Assembly: GCA_964506785.1 (NCBI GenBank)
Contig: CAZDME010000004.1
Span: forward strand, 5,013 to 39,209
Length of the DNA stretch: 34,197 bases
Direction of reading: 5' to 3'
From: CAZDME01 sp964506785 [NCBI: uncultured bacterium]
Lineage (GTDB): Bacteria; CAZDME01; JAYEMH01
The notes under the pieces were generated by a model that did no database searches, was not told the origin of the DNA, and worked only from the letters and a program-made list of their open reading frames with translations. The position numbers were made by a program, and so were the translations under genes. Position 1 is the first letter of the stretch. The number at the start of each line of letters is the position of its first letter. Positions 25,232 through 32,883 of the stretch are shown here, piece by piece.

Positions 25232-26680
25232 TCACTTCTTAACCGACTCCACCCATTCATAGTTTAACTGAACAAAAGGAACAGCCAAATATAATTCCAG
25301 GGCGTCTTCATAATCTGTCCCCTGGGCTATCTGTTTAAAGCTATCATAAAGAAATTTCTCTCCGTAATTTTCTACAATGTAGGATACCAAACCTAAGGCT
25401 TCCATAGAAACCAATTCTTTTAATTCTCCCGCGTTGTTATCTCTTAAAAATTCCTCCACCCTTCTTAATTTAAGGAAATTTCCTTTTTTTTCGGCTTCTT
25501 TTAGCAGGTTAACGTCGTAGGGAGCCCCGGAGAGATAAAGGGAAAAACCCTCCCTCATCCAGAAAGGGCAATTATCCCCCATGAGTAAATCAAGGAAAAA
25601 ATTGGTGCAGGCATAGGTTACCTTGGCTTCGATTTCTTTGCCGGACTTATTCTTCAGGGCCGGCAGGGAGACGACAATTTCTCCTCCATTATAAAAAATC
25701 CCTGAAGGAATAACCGGAGAAATATCTCTTCCTCCATAAAAAATGATATTGCTGATTTTAGGCGGATAATAATGCAGCCTGGCCCCTAAATTTTCTCCGG
25801 CTTTTTTAAAGACCGCGATTAAGCTGTCAAGGCGGTTTTTCTCTTCTCTATTCAAATCATTTGGCGCTTTGAAGCAAAAAAGGGTGCCTGAATAATAGGT
25901 ATCAAAGGGCTTGGCTTTATTTAAACGAAAGGCCTCTTCTAATCTGCTCTGGATGTGCCGGCTGTCAGGAAATATCTTCAATGCCTCCTGCCAAATTCTA
26001 ATGGCTTCATCGTAGTTACCGTCTCGATAGTAAAATTCGCCCTCAAGAATCGGCAGTTCGGCATTTTCAGGAAACATTCTTTTGCCTTCAGCCAGCAATT
26101 CAGCCGCCAAAGCTTTCTCGCCTGATTTGAAAAGCTGTCCGCTGTAATTCAGGTAAAGCTCAATCAGGTTATCTTCGGTCACATCGTTTCCCTTATCAAG
26201 GCTATAGGCTTCCTTGAGGTATTTCATTGCCTGAGCGTAATTCTGCCGGCCGTTTTCCTGGGCCGCCAGTTCATTCAAATTAAAAATTTTATCTTCTCTT
26301 TTCTTCTTTAAATTTTGCGCGAGCTCCGCCTTTCCTTTCAACTCCTCCAAAGCCCCTTTTGCCTCCCGGCATTCCGGGTCAAGCTCTAAAGCGAGATTAT
26401 AAAAAGCTTGAGCTCTTTGGCTATCGTTTCTCATTTTATATCCATCGGCTAAAAGAAGATAATTCTCTTTCGACGATGCCTCTTTTATTGAATAAACCTC
26501 GCTTCTTTTTACATTAATACTGCCGTACCATACTTCTACCTTTATGTCCCCGGTAGTCTTCTTGACGATTCTTCCTTTGATAACCCGGCCGTTTTTTAGA
26601 AAAAGCTCATCCGCCATGACATTTAAAGGCCGGCCGAGGAAAAACAGGGCCGTTATCAAAGCTAAAGGGAAATACCTCAT
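25232..26680 (-). CDS. Exported TPR protein with a degenerate peptidase MA-like domain
   Basis: The 482-residue protein starts with a signal peptide (MRYFPLALITALFFLGRPLNVMA, cleavage near residue 23). A small beta domain follows (DELFLKNGRVIKGRIVKKT, a pattern seen in many exported proteins), then TPR units between about 70 and 250, for example YDEAIRIWQEALKIFPDS. The C-terminal 220 residues resemble the gluzincin-like peptidase MA family: PFWMREGFSLYLSG (372-385) keeps the third zinc-ligand glutamate at E377. However, the place of HExxH reads VTYACTNFFLD (354-364), so the catalytic histidines are gone. It overlaps the start of the upstream gene aroB's end by 4 bases. Probably a periplasmic or membrane-surface scaffold; the partner is unknown. 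Confidence 0.8.
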   Translation of the reverse strand: MRYFPLALITALFFLGRPLNVMADELFLKNGRVIKGRIVKKTTGDIKVEVWYGSINVKRSEVYSIKEASSKENYLLLADGYKMRNDSQRAQAFYNLALELDPECREAKGALEELKGKAELAQNLKKKREDKIFNLNELAAQENGRQNYAQAMKYLKEAYSLDKGNDVTEDNLIELYLNYSGQLFKSGEKALAAELLAEGKRMFPENAELPILEGEFYYRDGNYDEAIRIWQEALKIFPDSRHIQSRLEEAFRLNKAKPFDTYYSGTLFCFKAPNDLNREEKNRLDSLIAVFKKAGENLGARLHYYPPKISNIIFYGGRDISPVIPSGIFYNGGEIVVSLPALKNKSGKEIEAKVTYACTNFFLDLLMGDNCPFWMREGFSLYLSGAPYDVNLLKEAEKKGNFLKLRRVEEFLRDNNAGELKELVSMEALGLVSYIVENYGEKFLYDSFKQIAQGTDYEDALELYLAVPFVQLNYEWVESVKK

Positions 26681-27759
26681 TTTTTTATGGCGTTTTCAAT
26701 AATTTTTTGGGGAATAATCTGGATAAAAACCTTACCGATGTTTCTGGGAAGGACAAAGTTGATTTTCCCTTTTTTTACCTTTTTATCAGAAAAGATATAC
26801 GGAAGCAGCTTGTTTGGTTCTTTAATCTTCAGCTCTGTCGGAAGGCCAATCCGCCTGAGGATATTAACCAGCCTTTCCTGGTCCTTCCGGGGAAAAAGCT
26901 TCATCTTCTGGGCTAACTTTCCGGCAAATACCATACCGATTGAAATCGCCTCTCCGTGCGACAACTTTTTATAATTCCCCAAGGATTCCAGGGCATGCCC
27001 CAGGGTATGTCCAAAATTCAAAATCGCCCTTAGTTTCTTTTCCCGTTCATCGCGGGAAACCACCAAAGCCTTAATCTGGCAGGATCGAAAAACCAAATGC
27101 TCCAGGCAGTCTAAATCATAATGCAGGGCTTTTCGGATATGCCGCTCCAAAAAACGAAAAAACCGGCTGTCCCAGATAACTCCGTATTTAACGACTTCGG
27201 CCAGGCCGACTTGCATCTGTTTCCGGGGCAAGGTATTAAGAAGTTCCAAATCAATCAAGACTAATTTCGGCTGATAAAAGGCGCCGATCATATTTTTCCC
27301 TAAAGAATGGTTAATCGCCACTTTACCGCCGACACTGCTGTCTACCTGGGCCAATAAGGTAGTCGGGATTTGAACGTAAGGGATGCCGCGGGCATAACTG
27401 GCCGCGGCAAATCCGGCCAGGTCGCCGATAACCCCGCCGCCCAGGGTAACGATAAAAGAGTTCCGTTCGAAATGATGCTTCAGCAAAACATCATAAATCT
27501 TTTTAAGCTGTTGGAAGGATTTATATTCCTCGCCGTCAGGGACGGTCTTTAGATAAATTTCGAATCCGGCCTTTTTAAAACTCTGGAGAAGCTTACGGCC
27601 GTATAGAAATTTTAGCCTGGGGTTAGTAACAATCAACCCTTTGGGGCCGAGATGCATCCTTTTAACGAATTCTGCCGTTTTACTTAAATTTCCCCTGCCG
27701 ATATTAATCGGATAGGTTCGGCTTCCCAGTTTTACGGTAAGAGATTTATTCTTTTTCAT
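26677..27759 (-). CDS. aroB: 3-dehydroquinate synthase
   Basis: AroB cyclises DAHP to 3-dehydroquinate, the second step of the shikimate pathway, with NAD and a metal ion. I start it at the ATG at 27759, with GGGGAA just upstream, giving 360 residues; an upstream alternative at 27801 has no ribosome site. The family block GGGVIGDLAGFAAASYARGIPYVQIPTTLLAQVDSSVGGKVAINHSLGKNMIGAFYQP is intact, with the metal-binding NFGHTLGHALE later. It overlaps aroK by 14 bases. Confidence 0.97.
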   Translation of the reverse strand: MKKNKSLTVKLGSRTYPINIGRGNLSKTAEFVKRMHLGPKGLIVTNPRLKFLYGRKLLQSFKKAGFEIYLKTVPDGEEYKSFQQLKKIYDVLLKHHFERNSFIVTLGGGVIGDLAGFAAASYARGIPYVQIPTTLLAQVDSSVGGKVAINHSLGKNMIGAFYQPKLVLIDLELLNTLPRKQMQVGLAEVVKYGVIWDSRFFRFLERHIRKALHYDLDCLEHLVFRSCQIKALVVSRDEREKKLRAILNFGHTLGHALESLGNYKKLSHGEAISIGMVFAGKLAQKMKLFPRKDQERLVNILRRIGLPTELKIKEPNKLLPYIFSDKKVKKGKINFVLPRNIGKVFIQIIPQKIIENAIKK

Positions 27760-28282
27760 CCTGTTCCCCGTTTGCTGTATCCTTTTTTCTGAAAACAACA
27801 ATTATTTTTTCTGCCACTTCTTCTGGCGTTAAATGAGAAGTGTCGATATGATTTTCTACCCTCTGGTAATTTTTCTCCCGCTTTTTTAAAATCTCTCTAA
27901 TCGCTTCTTGCGGATTAGCCGTTTCTAAAAGCGGCCGATGTTTATGCCTCCGGGTCCTTTCGAAGATAACCTCGGGCGTTGCCTCCAGGCAGAATAACAG
28001 GCCGTCTTTTTCTAAATTCTCTATATTCTCAAAATTCAAAACCACTCCGCCCCCGGCAGAAATCACCTGATTACTCTTTCGGGAAATCTTTGCCACCATC
28101 TCTTTTTCTTTAGAACGGAAATGTTCCTCGCCAAATTGGGAAAATATCCGGCTGATGCTTGATTTCGCCTCTTTCTCTATCTCGGTATCGATATCTACAT
28201 ATTCCATCTTGAGCCTCCGGGCCAATAATTTCCCCACCGCAGTTTTTCCCGTTCCCATAAACCCGAGTAGAACAATATTCAT
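27746..28282 (-). CDS. aroK: Shikimate kinase
   Basis: AroK phosphorylates shikimate at O3. The 178-residue protein has Walker A GFMGTGKTAVGK (7-18), the DIDTEIE shikimate-binding region (31-37), ISAGGGVVL and the lid region with RTRRHKHRPLL. Length and fold are standard. Its end overlaps aroB, and an aroC gene lies upstream. Confidence 0.96.
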   Translation of the reverse strand: MNIVLLGFMGTGKTAVGKLLARRLKMEYVDIDTEIEKEAKSSISRIFSQFGEEHFRSKEKEMVAKISRKSNQVISAGGGVVLNFENIENLEKDGLLFCLEATPEVIFERTRRHKHRPLLETANPQEAIREILKKREKNYQRVENHIDTSHLTPEEVAEKIIVVFRKKDTANGEQDEKE

Positions 28283-28423
28283 AGTTACATTCTAATTTAG
28301 AAAACAGAAATCAGAGATCAGAAGTCAGATTTTCCTCTTTCCCGATATATTACCCATAGCTGAAAACGAAAGTTATTCAGCTAAGGTAATTTTCTGTCCT
28401 CTGTCACCTGTAATCTGTATTCT
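28283..28423. repeat. Degenerate word-repeat spacer between aroC and aroK
   Basis: It holds CAGAAATCAGAGATCAGAAG and TCAGA words on one side and TCTGTCCTCTGTCACC and TGTAATCTGTATTC on the other, which are roughly inverted with respect to each other. The same vocabulary occurs at 15818-15944. No gene is visible. Confidence 0.6.
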
Positions 28424-29578
28424 TTAAAAGTCCCGAATCTGCTTTACATAATTAATAAAGTTGCTTTTTGTCTCTGAAAGGCTGTCTCCGGAAAATTTTT
28501 CCAGAAAGGCGTCTGCCAAGGTTAAAGAAACGACTGCCTCCCCCACAACCGAAGCCGCCGGCACGGCGCAGACATCGCCCCTTTCCACCTGCGCTTTAGT
28601 CTTTTTCTTGCTGGTTAAATCCACTGAGTCTAACGGTTTTTTTAAAGATGGGATAGGTTTCATCGCGGCGCGCAAAATAATCTCTTCGCCATTGGAAATT
28701 CCCCCTTCGATACCTCCGGCCCAGTTGCTTTTATGGAAAAATCCTTTTTTGGCCTCATAAAGAATTTCGTCATGCGCCTCGGAACCCAATCTTTCACCGA
28801 CCTTGCCGCCCAAACCTATCTCTACCGCTTTAATCGCCGGGATACTCATCAAAGCTTGTGATAACCGCCCGTCCAATCTTTTATCCCACTGGATGAAATT
28901 ACCCAACCCAGCCGGGACATTCCTTACCCGGACTTCGAATTTCCCGCCTACGCTATCGCCTGAAGCTTTCGCCTCTTCTATTTTCTTCTTCATCTCTTTT
29001 TCTTTAATAGGGTTGGCGCAATTCAGCCCTGACTGCTTTTTTCGTTTGGAAATCTCTTCGAAAGAGAGGCCGTCTGTCTCTGCCTTCACCCCGGCAATTT
29101 CTACCACCTGGCTGATTATTTCAATTTCGAATTCCTTTAAGAATAACGAGGCAACTGCCCCTAAAGCAACCCGCATCGCTGTCTCCCGGGCGCTGGCCCG
29201 CTCCAGGATATTTCGAATATCTTTTGTCTTATATTTTATCGCCCCGCTTAAATCGGCGTGCCCCGGACGAGGCGAGCTGAACTTATTATCTAATTCTGCC
29301 TGCCAGACATCCATAATCTTTTTCCAATTCTCCCAGTCCCGGTTATTTATCAAAATAGCGATGGGACCGCCTAAAGTCATCCCGTCCCTCAGGCCAGAGA
29401 TGATTTCCGCCTTATCGGCTTCGATTTTCATCCGTTCTCCCCGGCCAAAACCTGACTGTCGTCTCGTTAACTGAGCATTTATGAATTCTCCGTCTAATTT
29501 TACCCCGGCCGGAAGGCCTTCGATAATACCGACCAATCCTTTCCCGTGTGATTCACCCGCGGTAAGAAAACGCAGCAT
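28424..29578 (-). CDS. aroC: Chorismate synthase
   Basis: AroC makes chorismate from EPSP using reduced FMN. I choose the ATG at 29578, six bases after AGGAGG, giving 384 residues; the ATG two codons earlier directly abuts the ribosome site. Family motifs: FLTAGESHGKGLVGIIEGLPAG (4-25), the GRG-type FGRGERMKIE, SSPRPGHADLSGAIKY (about 105-120), RASARETAMRVALGA and the C-terminal AMKPIPSLKKPL with CAVPAASVVGEAVV. It lies upstream of aroK-aroB. Confidence 0.97.
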   Translation of the reverse strand: MLRFLTAGESHGKGLVGIIEGLPAGVKLDGEFINAQLTRRQSGFGRGERMKIEADKAEIISGLRDGMTLGGPIAILINNRDWENWKKIMDVWQAELDNKFSSPRPGHADLSGAIKYKTKDIRNILERASARETAMRVALGAVASLFLKEFEIEIISQVVEIAGVKAETDGLSFEEISKRKKQSGLNCANPIKEKEMKKKIEEAKASGDSVGGKFEVRVRNVPAGLGNFIQWDKRLDGRLSQALMSIPAIKAVEIGLGGKVGERLGSEAHDEILYEAKKGFFHKSNWAGGIEGGISNGEEIILRAAMKPIPSLKKPLDSVDLTSKKKTKAQVERGDVCAVPAASVVGEAVVSLTLADAFLEKFSGDSLSETKSNFINYVKQIRDF

Positions 29579-29628
29579 TGTCATCCTCCTTTTTTCTTTA
29601 TCCCGTTATTCGCCGTTCGTTTCCCGCT

Positions 29629-29664
29629 AAAAAACAGCCGGCTGCCCGGTGTTGTCACCAGCCG
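29629..29664 (-). promoter_or_regulatory. Terminator-like hairpin in the aroC leader
   Basis: On the minus strand CGGCTG-GTG (29656-29664) pairs with CAC and CAGCCG (29639-29644), with a TTGT-type loop and a 4-base bulge. Six T follow after four bases. It could attenuate aroC or end an upstream transcript. It matches no riboswitch class that I know. Confidence 0.4.
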
Positions 29665-29670
29665 AATTTC

Positions 29671-29700
29671 ACGATACCAAACAATACCTCTACTTGTAAA
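29671..29700 (-). promoter_or_regulatory. Weak candidate promoter for aroC-aroK-aroB
   Basis: TTTACA (29695-29700) and TATCGT (29671-29676) are 18 bases apart on the minus strand. Transcription would start around 29664, at the foot of the hairpin at 29629-29664. Also in this 216-base spacer is a CCGCC/GGCGG stem at about 29711-29728 without clear role. Confidence 0.28.
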
Positions 29701-29794
29701 ACTTTATGTCCGCCGAGGCAAAGGCGGTTTTATTTACTTGGGCGACTGCCATCAATAAATAATCACCGGTATAACTGCCAACAAAAAGCAATAA

Positions 29795-30568
29795 CTATAG
29801 CTCACCGGATCTATGTGTCAGAAATTTACTTTTTACATCCTGAATAATAATATTATTACCTCGCATTTGTTGTGGTAATATTTCGAATTCAAATCTTGTA
29901 TCGCCATTGATAATAATAGCGGCCTTGCCACCTAATACTTGACTATTTTCAGGGATCTTACGAAACATCATTTGAATTATATCAGATTTTTGAAGCATTT
30001 CGATTGGTTCGCCTACAGCTGAATGATCGGCTTGCATGTAAAAAACTCCTTTATAGACAACTTCACCTTTTCCGCTTTGCTTCGCATTTGATTGTGTATC
30101 GGAAGTCAACAATAAAGATTGGCGGTTCTTCACAAAACTCAGAAATCCACCCTCATTCATATATCGCGTAGATACTTCTTCGTCAGACTCTATGGTAACT
30201 TCAACATTAGCTGTCGCAGATGCTATTATTTTTTTTAGAGGATTCTCTAACCCTTCGATTCTTTCAGCTAGTTTTTGTAATCTTTCTTGTTCTGAACCTG
30301 TGTATTTGTCAAGGGCAATCGTTTTGAATGGCGCAAGCTGAGTTTCTAAGCGTTGAATTTCAAAATCCTTCTTGCTCAAATTTTGTTTTAAAGTGTCTAT
30401 CTCCGTTTTATATTGTTCGTTATTTTGCGCTAGTCTTGAACGATTGTAGCAAATATTCATTCCTGCGACAATTATGAGTCCGACAGCTCCAATCAATGCC
30501 GCTCGTACACCAACATATTGATACCATCTTTTTGGTTCACTCATAACTAATTTTTGCCTATAATTCAC
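29795..30568 (-). CDS. Membrane-anchored coiled-coil protein of unknown function
   Basis: I do not recognise this protein of up to 257 residues. One hydrophobic segment, ALIGAVGLIIVAGMNI (about 24-39), precedes a coiled coil (about 45-85, LKQNLSKKDFEIQRLETQL). The C-terminal two thirds look like beta-rich globular structure with no obvious catalytic motif. This suggests an anchored protein with most of its mass outside the cytoplasm. The GTG at 30568 gives the longest form; an ATG at 30544 is an alternative, and neither has a good ribosome site. It lies 18 bases after the four-helix-bundle gene, with which it may be co-transcribed. Base use looks more A+T-rich than in the neighbouring aro genes (by eye), which fits an accessory gene. 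Confidence 0.7.
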   Translation of the reverse strand: MNYRQKLVMSEPKRWYQYVGVRAALIGAVGLIIVAGMNICYNRSRLAQNNEQYKTEIDTLKQNLSKKDFEIQRLETQLAPFKTIALDKYTGSEQERLQKLAERIEGLENPLKKIIASATANVEVTIESDEEVSTRYMNEGGFLSFVKNRQSLLLTSDTQSNAKQSGKGEVVYKGVFYMQADHSAVGEPIEMLQKSDIIQMMFRKIPENSQVLGGKAAIIINGDTRFEFEILPQQMRGNNIIIQDVKSKFLTHRSGEL

Positions 30569-30586
30569 CCAAACATCAAGATTTGC

Positions 30587-30931
30587 TCAATAATTTATCA
30601 AACCAGAAAGCATCTTACAGATTTCATCCAAATTCTCTTTAAGAGTTTTGTGTTTTTCTTCACCTATTAATTTCTTCCGCTTGCATAACTCTAAGATCGG
30701 AATACACTCAAATGCTGAACCGCGTGAAATTCTAAAAAAATTCTTCCTATCCGCTTTACTATATCTTCCATTGCCCTCAGCAATATTCGTTGAGATTGAT
30801 AAAGCAGCTCGGTTCATTTGATCGACTAGATAATAATTACCTTTTGAGAACTTTTCTGTTAAATCACTAACCTCATCAGCAAAGGTGATTGCTTTCTTAT
30901 ATACTTCTAAATTTTCAAACATAAAAGCCAT
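30587..30931 (-). CDS. Four-helix-bundle protein (23S rRNA-intervening-sequence family)
   Basis: The 114-residue protein fits the S23/IVS four-helix-bundle family: FENLEVYKKAITFADEVSDLTEKF at the start, DQMNRAALSISTNIAEGNGRYSKADRKNFFRISRGSAFEC in the middle, and a final amphipathic helix. The family was first found inside insertions of 23S rRNA genes but occurs widely as lone genes. Its role is unknown, and binding to nucleic acid or protein is supposed. AAAGGTG lies 6 bases before the ATG. No rRNA is nearby. Avd proteins of diversity-generating retroelements share the fold, but no reverse transcriptase or template repeat is seen here. Confidence 0.88.
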   Translation of the reverse strand: MAFMFENLEVYKKAITFADEVSDLTEKFSKGNYYLVDQMNRAALSISTNIAEGNGRYSKADRKNFFRISRGSAFECIPILELCKRKKLIGEEKHKTLKENLDEICKMLSGLINY

Positions 30932-30939
30932 GCATCACC

Positions 30940-31021
30940 TTTTGAACAATAGAACAATTGAACATTAGACCGCAATTGAGCATCGGCTCTATTGTTCTAT
31001 TTTCTATTGCTCAATTGCTCT
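30940..31021. repeat. GAACAATAG / CTATTGTTC inverted word repeats
   Basis: Words GAACAATAGAACAATTGAAC lie on the left, and CTCTATTGTTC, CTATTGCTCAATTGCTC on the right. They are inverted relative to each other and could form a long imperfect hairpin upstream of the four-helix-bundle gene. A possible TTGCGG-18-TATTGT promoter lies in the same stretch. Confidence 0.6.
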
Positions 31022-31064
31022 GCCATTTTCGAGCCTCTGGTTCGAGTCCAGGCTCGAAAATGGC
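31022..31064. repeat. Long near-perfect hairpin
   Basis: GCCATTTTCGAGCC (31022-31035) and GGCTCGAAAATGGC (31051-31064) are perfect 14-base inverted repeats. The pairing continues inward with TGG/CCA after a small bulge, and the loop is TTCGAGT. No T-run follows on either strand. Downstream, 31070-31100 continues with GAGACTCGAAACGAGATACTCG words. Confidence 0.8.
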
Positions 31065-31103
31065 TGGTTACGAGAGACTCGAAACGAGATACTCGATACG
31101 CCC

Positions 31104-31886
31104 TTAGAGTGTCAAACTGTTAAATAACATCATCCCCAGTTTCTCCCAGGCAGTTAAAATCTCCTGGCCACAAAAAAGGGTCAACAGCGCCCCCAAACTT
31201 AAAAACGGGCCAAAGGGAATAACATCTCGTCTGGACTTGATTTTTAGCATAATTAAGGTCAGTCCGACTATTGAACCGATAAGCGAAGCCAAAAAGATTG
31301 CCAAAAGGCTGTTTACCGCCCCTAAAAAAGCGCCAATCATGGCCATCATTTTGATATCTCCTCCGCCCAAAACCTCCCGCCGGATAATAAGCTGGCCGAA
31401 AAAAGACAAAAGATAAAAAATCCCTCCTCCCAACAGCAAGCCATAAAAAGAATTTACAAATGTGGAATAAAAACTCCCCGTCCAAAGCCCCAGGGCAATA
31501 CCCGGGTAAGTTATTACATCCGGGATGAGTAAAAACTTCAAGTCGATAAAAGCGATTACTACCAAGGCAGCGGCAAAAAAAAGAAAACCGAGAAACAGCC
31601 AGCTAAATTGAAACCTGGACCAGAGCAGCGCCATTAATATACCGCTGATTAGTTCGACGAAAAAATAACGGGAGGAAATTTTCTTTCCGCAGTGCCGGCA
31701 GCGCCCTTTAAGCAGGATAAAGCTTAAAAGAGGAATATTATCGAACCATCCAATCGTTTTTTTGCAATAGGGGCAGTGCGACCGCGGCCGGACGACAGAT
31801 TCCCCCCGGGGGAGCCGATAGATACAAACATTCAAGAAACTCCCTATTATGGCGCCCAGCGCAAAGAAAAGTGTATATATCGGCAA
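31104..31886 (-). CDS. pilD: Prepilin peptidase / N-methyltransferase (A24 family)
   Basis: This integral membrane aspartic protease cleaves and methylates type IV pilin-like precursors. The 260-residue protein has GSFLNVCIYRLPRGESVVRPRSHCPYCKKTI near the N-terminus, with CPYC and CRHC pairs forming the zinc site of the methyltransferase half. The two catalytic aspartates are in IDLKFLLIPD and GGGDIKMMA. Several hydrophobic helices fit the fold. It starts 5 bases after aroE. No pilin genes are in the window, so a type IV pilus or type II secretion system is only implied. Confidence 0.95.
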   Translation of the reverse strand: MPIYTLFFALGAIIGSFLNVCIYRLPRGESVVRPRSHCPYCKKTIGWFDNIPLLSFILLKGRCRHCGKKISSRYFFVELISGILMALLWSRFQFSWLFLGFLFFAAALVVIAFIDLKFLLIPDVITYPGIALGLWTGSFYSTFVNSFYGLLLGGGIFYLLSFFGQLIIRREVLGGGDIKMMAMIGAFLGAVNSLLAIFLASLIGSIVGLTLIMLKIKSRRDVIPFGPFLSLGALLTLFCGQEILTAWEKLGMMLFNSLTL

Positions 31887-31891
31887 AAAAA

Positions 31892-32764
31892 TTACCTCCC
31901 TCTTATAGCTTTCTCTAAGGCCTTTTTCATGATTTGGACCGGGGCTTTTTTACCCGTCCAGAGCTCGAAACAGATTGCTCCCTGATAAACCAGCATCCCC
32001 AAGCCGTTTATGGTTCTGGCTTTCCGTTTCTCGGCCGCCGCCAATAATTTGGTTTTTGGCGGGTTATATATCACATCGCAGACCAGATGCCTTTTTTCTA
32101 AAACAAAAGGATTGACCAGCAAAGGGTCTGTTGGCTTTAAACCGACGGAGGTAGCGTTGATTATAATGTCGGCGTCCCGAATCTTTTCGTCCAAAATGGC
32201 GCTCGGTTTCAAAAGAAAAAATTCGGTTACACTATCGGGGACGTAGCGTTTTATTCTTATGGCTAAATCCTTAGCCTCGTAAAGGACGATATTGAAAATG
32301 CTGATTCTGCCTACTTTTGCTAAAGCCAGCTCCGTTGCAATAGCGTGGGCCGCTCCCCCGGCGCCAAGAATTACCACCTTTTTATTTTTAAGTTTTACCC
32401 GGGCCCCTTTTTCCAAGGAAGCGATGAATCCCTTACCATCGGTGTTATGGCCGATAAGCTTCCCGCGCTCCACTAAAACGGTATTAACCGCTCCAATAAC
32501 CTTAACCTCATCGGTAATCCTATCCAGAAAAGCCATCGCTCTTTTCTTGTGAGGCAGGGTTATATTTATCCCCTGGAAGCCTAACGGAACAAGGCTATCC
32601 AAGGCCTTTTTAAGGTTTTGCGTCTGAATGTCAAAAAGAAGGTAACGGTAATTTAAGCCCAAGTGCTTAAATGCCGCCTCCTGCATTACCGGCGAAAAAC
32701 TATGTTCCACGGGATGGCCAAAAAGCCCAACCAGCTTGGTTAATTCGTCTTTTTTGTTTTGCAT
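31892..32764 (-). CDS. aroE: Shikimate dehydrogenase
   Basis: AroE reduces 3-dehydroshikimate to shikimate with NADPH. The 290-residue protein has the substrate-binding GHPVEHSFSPVMQEAAFKHLGLNY (about 15-38), GINITLPHKKRAM with the catalytic lysine, VNTV, NTDGKGFIASL, the Rossmann loop VILGAGGAAHAIATELA, and NATSVGLKP. GMLVYQGAICFELWTG is the C-terminal motif. The gene follows its own strong promoter (32811-32839). It is separated from the other aro genes by the prepilin peptidase and an accessory patch. Confidence 0.97.
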   Translation of the reverse strand: MQNKKDELTKLVGLFGHPVEHSFSPVMQEAAFKHLGLNYRYLLFDIQTQNLKKALDSLVPLGFQGINITLPHKKRAMAFLDRITDEVKVIGAVNTVLVERGKLIGHNTDGKGFIASLEKGARVKLKNKKVVILGAGGAAHAIATELALAKVGRISIFNIVLYEAKDLAIRIKRYVPDSVTEFFLLKPSAILDEKIRDADIIINATSVGLKPTDPLLVNPFVLEKRHLVCDVIYNPPKTKLLAAAEKRKARTINGLGMLVYQGAICFELWTGKKAPVQIMKKALEKAIRGR

Positions 32765-32810
32765 AACCTTTTTCCCTTCAGTTCTGTTATCTATAGCACA
32801 AGTCTCGACA

Positions 32811-32839
32811 ATTATAGCTTATATATAGAATTATGGCAA
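32811..32839 (-). promoter_or_regulatory. Near-consensus promoter of aroE-pilD
   Basis: TTGCCA (32834-32839) and TATAAT (32811-32816) lie 17 bases apart on the minus strand. Transcription would start near 32804, about 40 bases before the aroE ATG. Confidence 0.8.
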
Positions 32840-32883
32840 GGTTTTTTCTTTTTTTCGAAAAAAGTGTATCGGCTGGTTAATGC

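Noticed and set aside
30587-30931. Avd of a diversity-generating retroelement
   Set aside because: The fold is related, but there is no reverse transcriptase, variable gene or template repeat in the window.
31036-31050. tRNA gene or tRNA fragment (GGTTCGAGTCC)
   Set aside because: No D-arm, anticodon arm or acceptor stem surrounds it; the sequence is the tip of a long inverted repeat.
30940-31100. CRISPR array
   Set aside because: Repeats are inverted, of unequal length and without regular spacers, and no cas gene is present.
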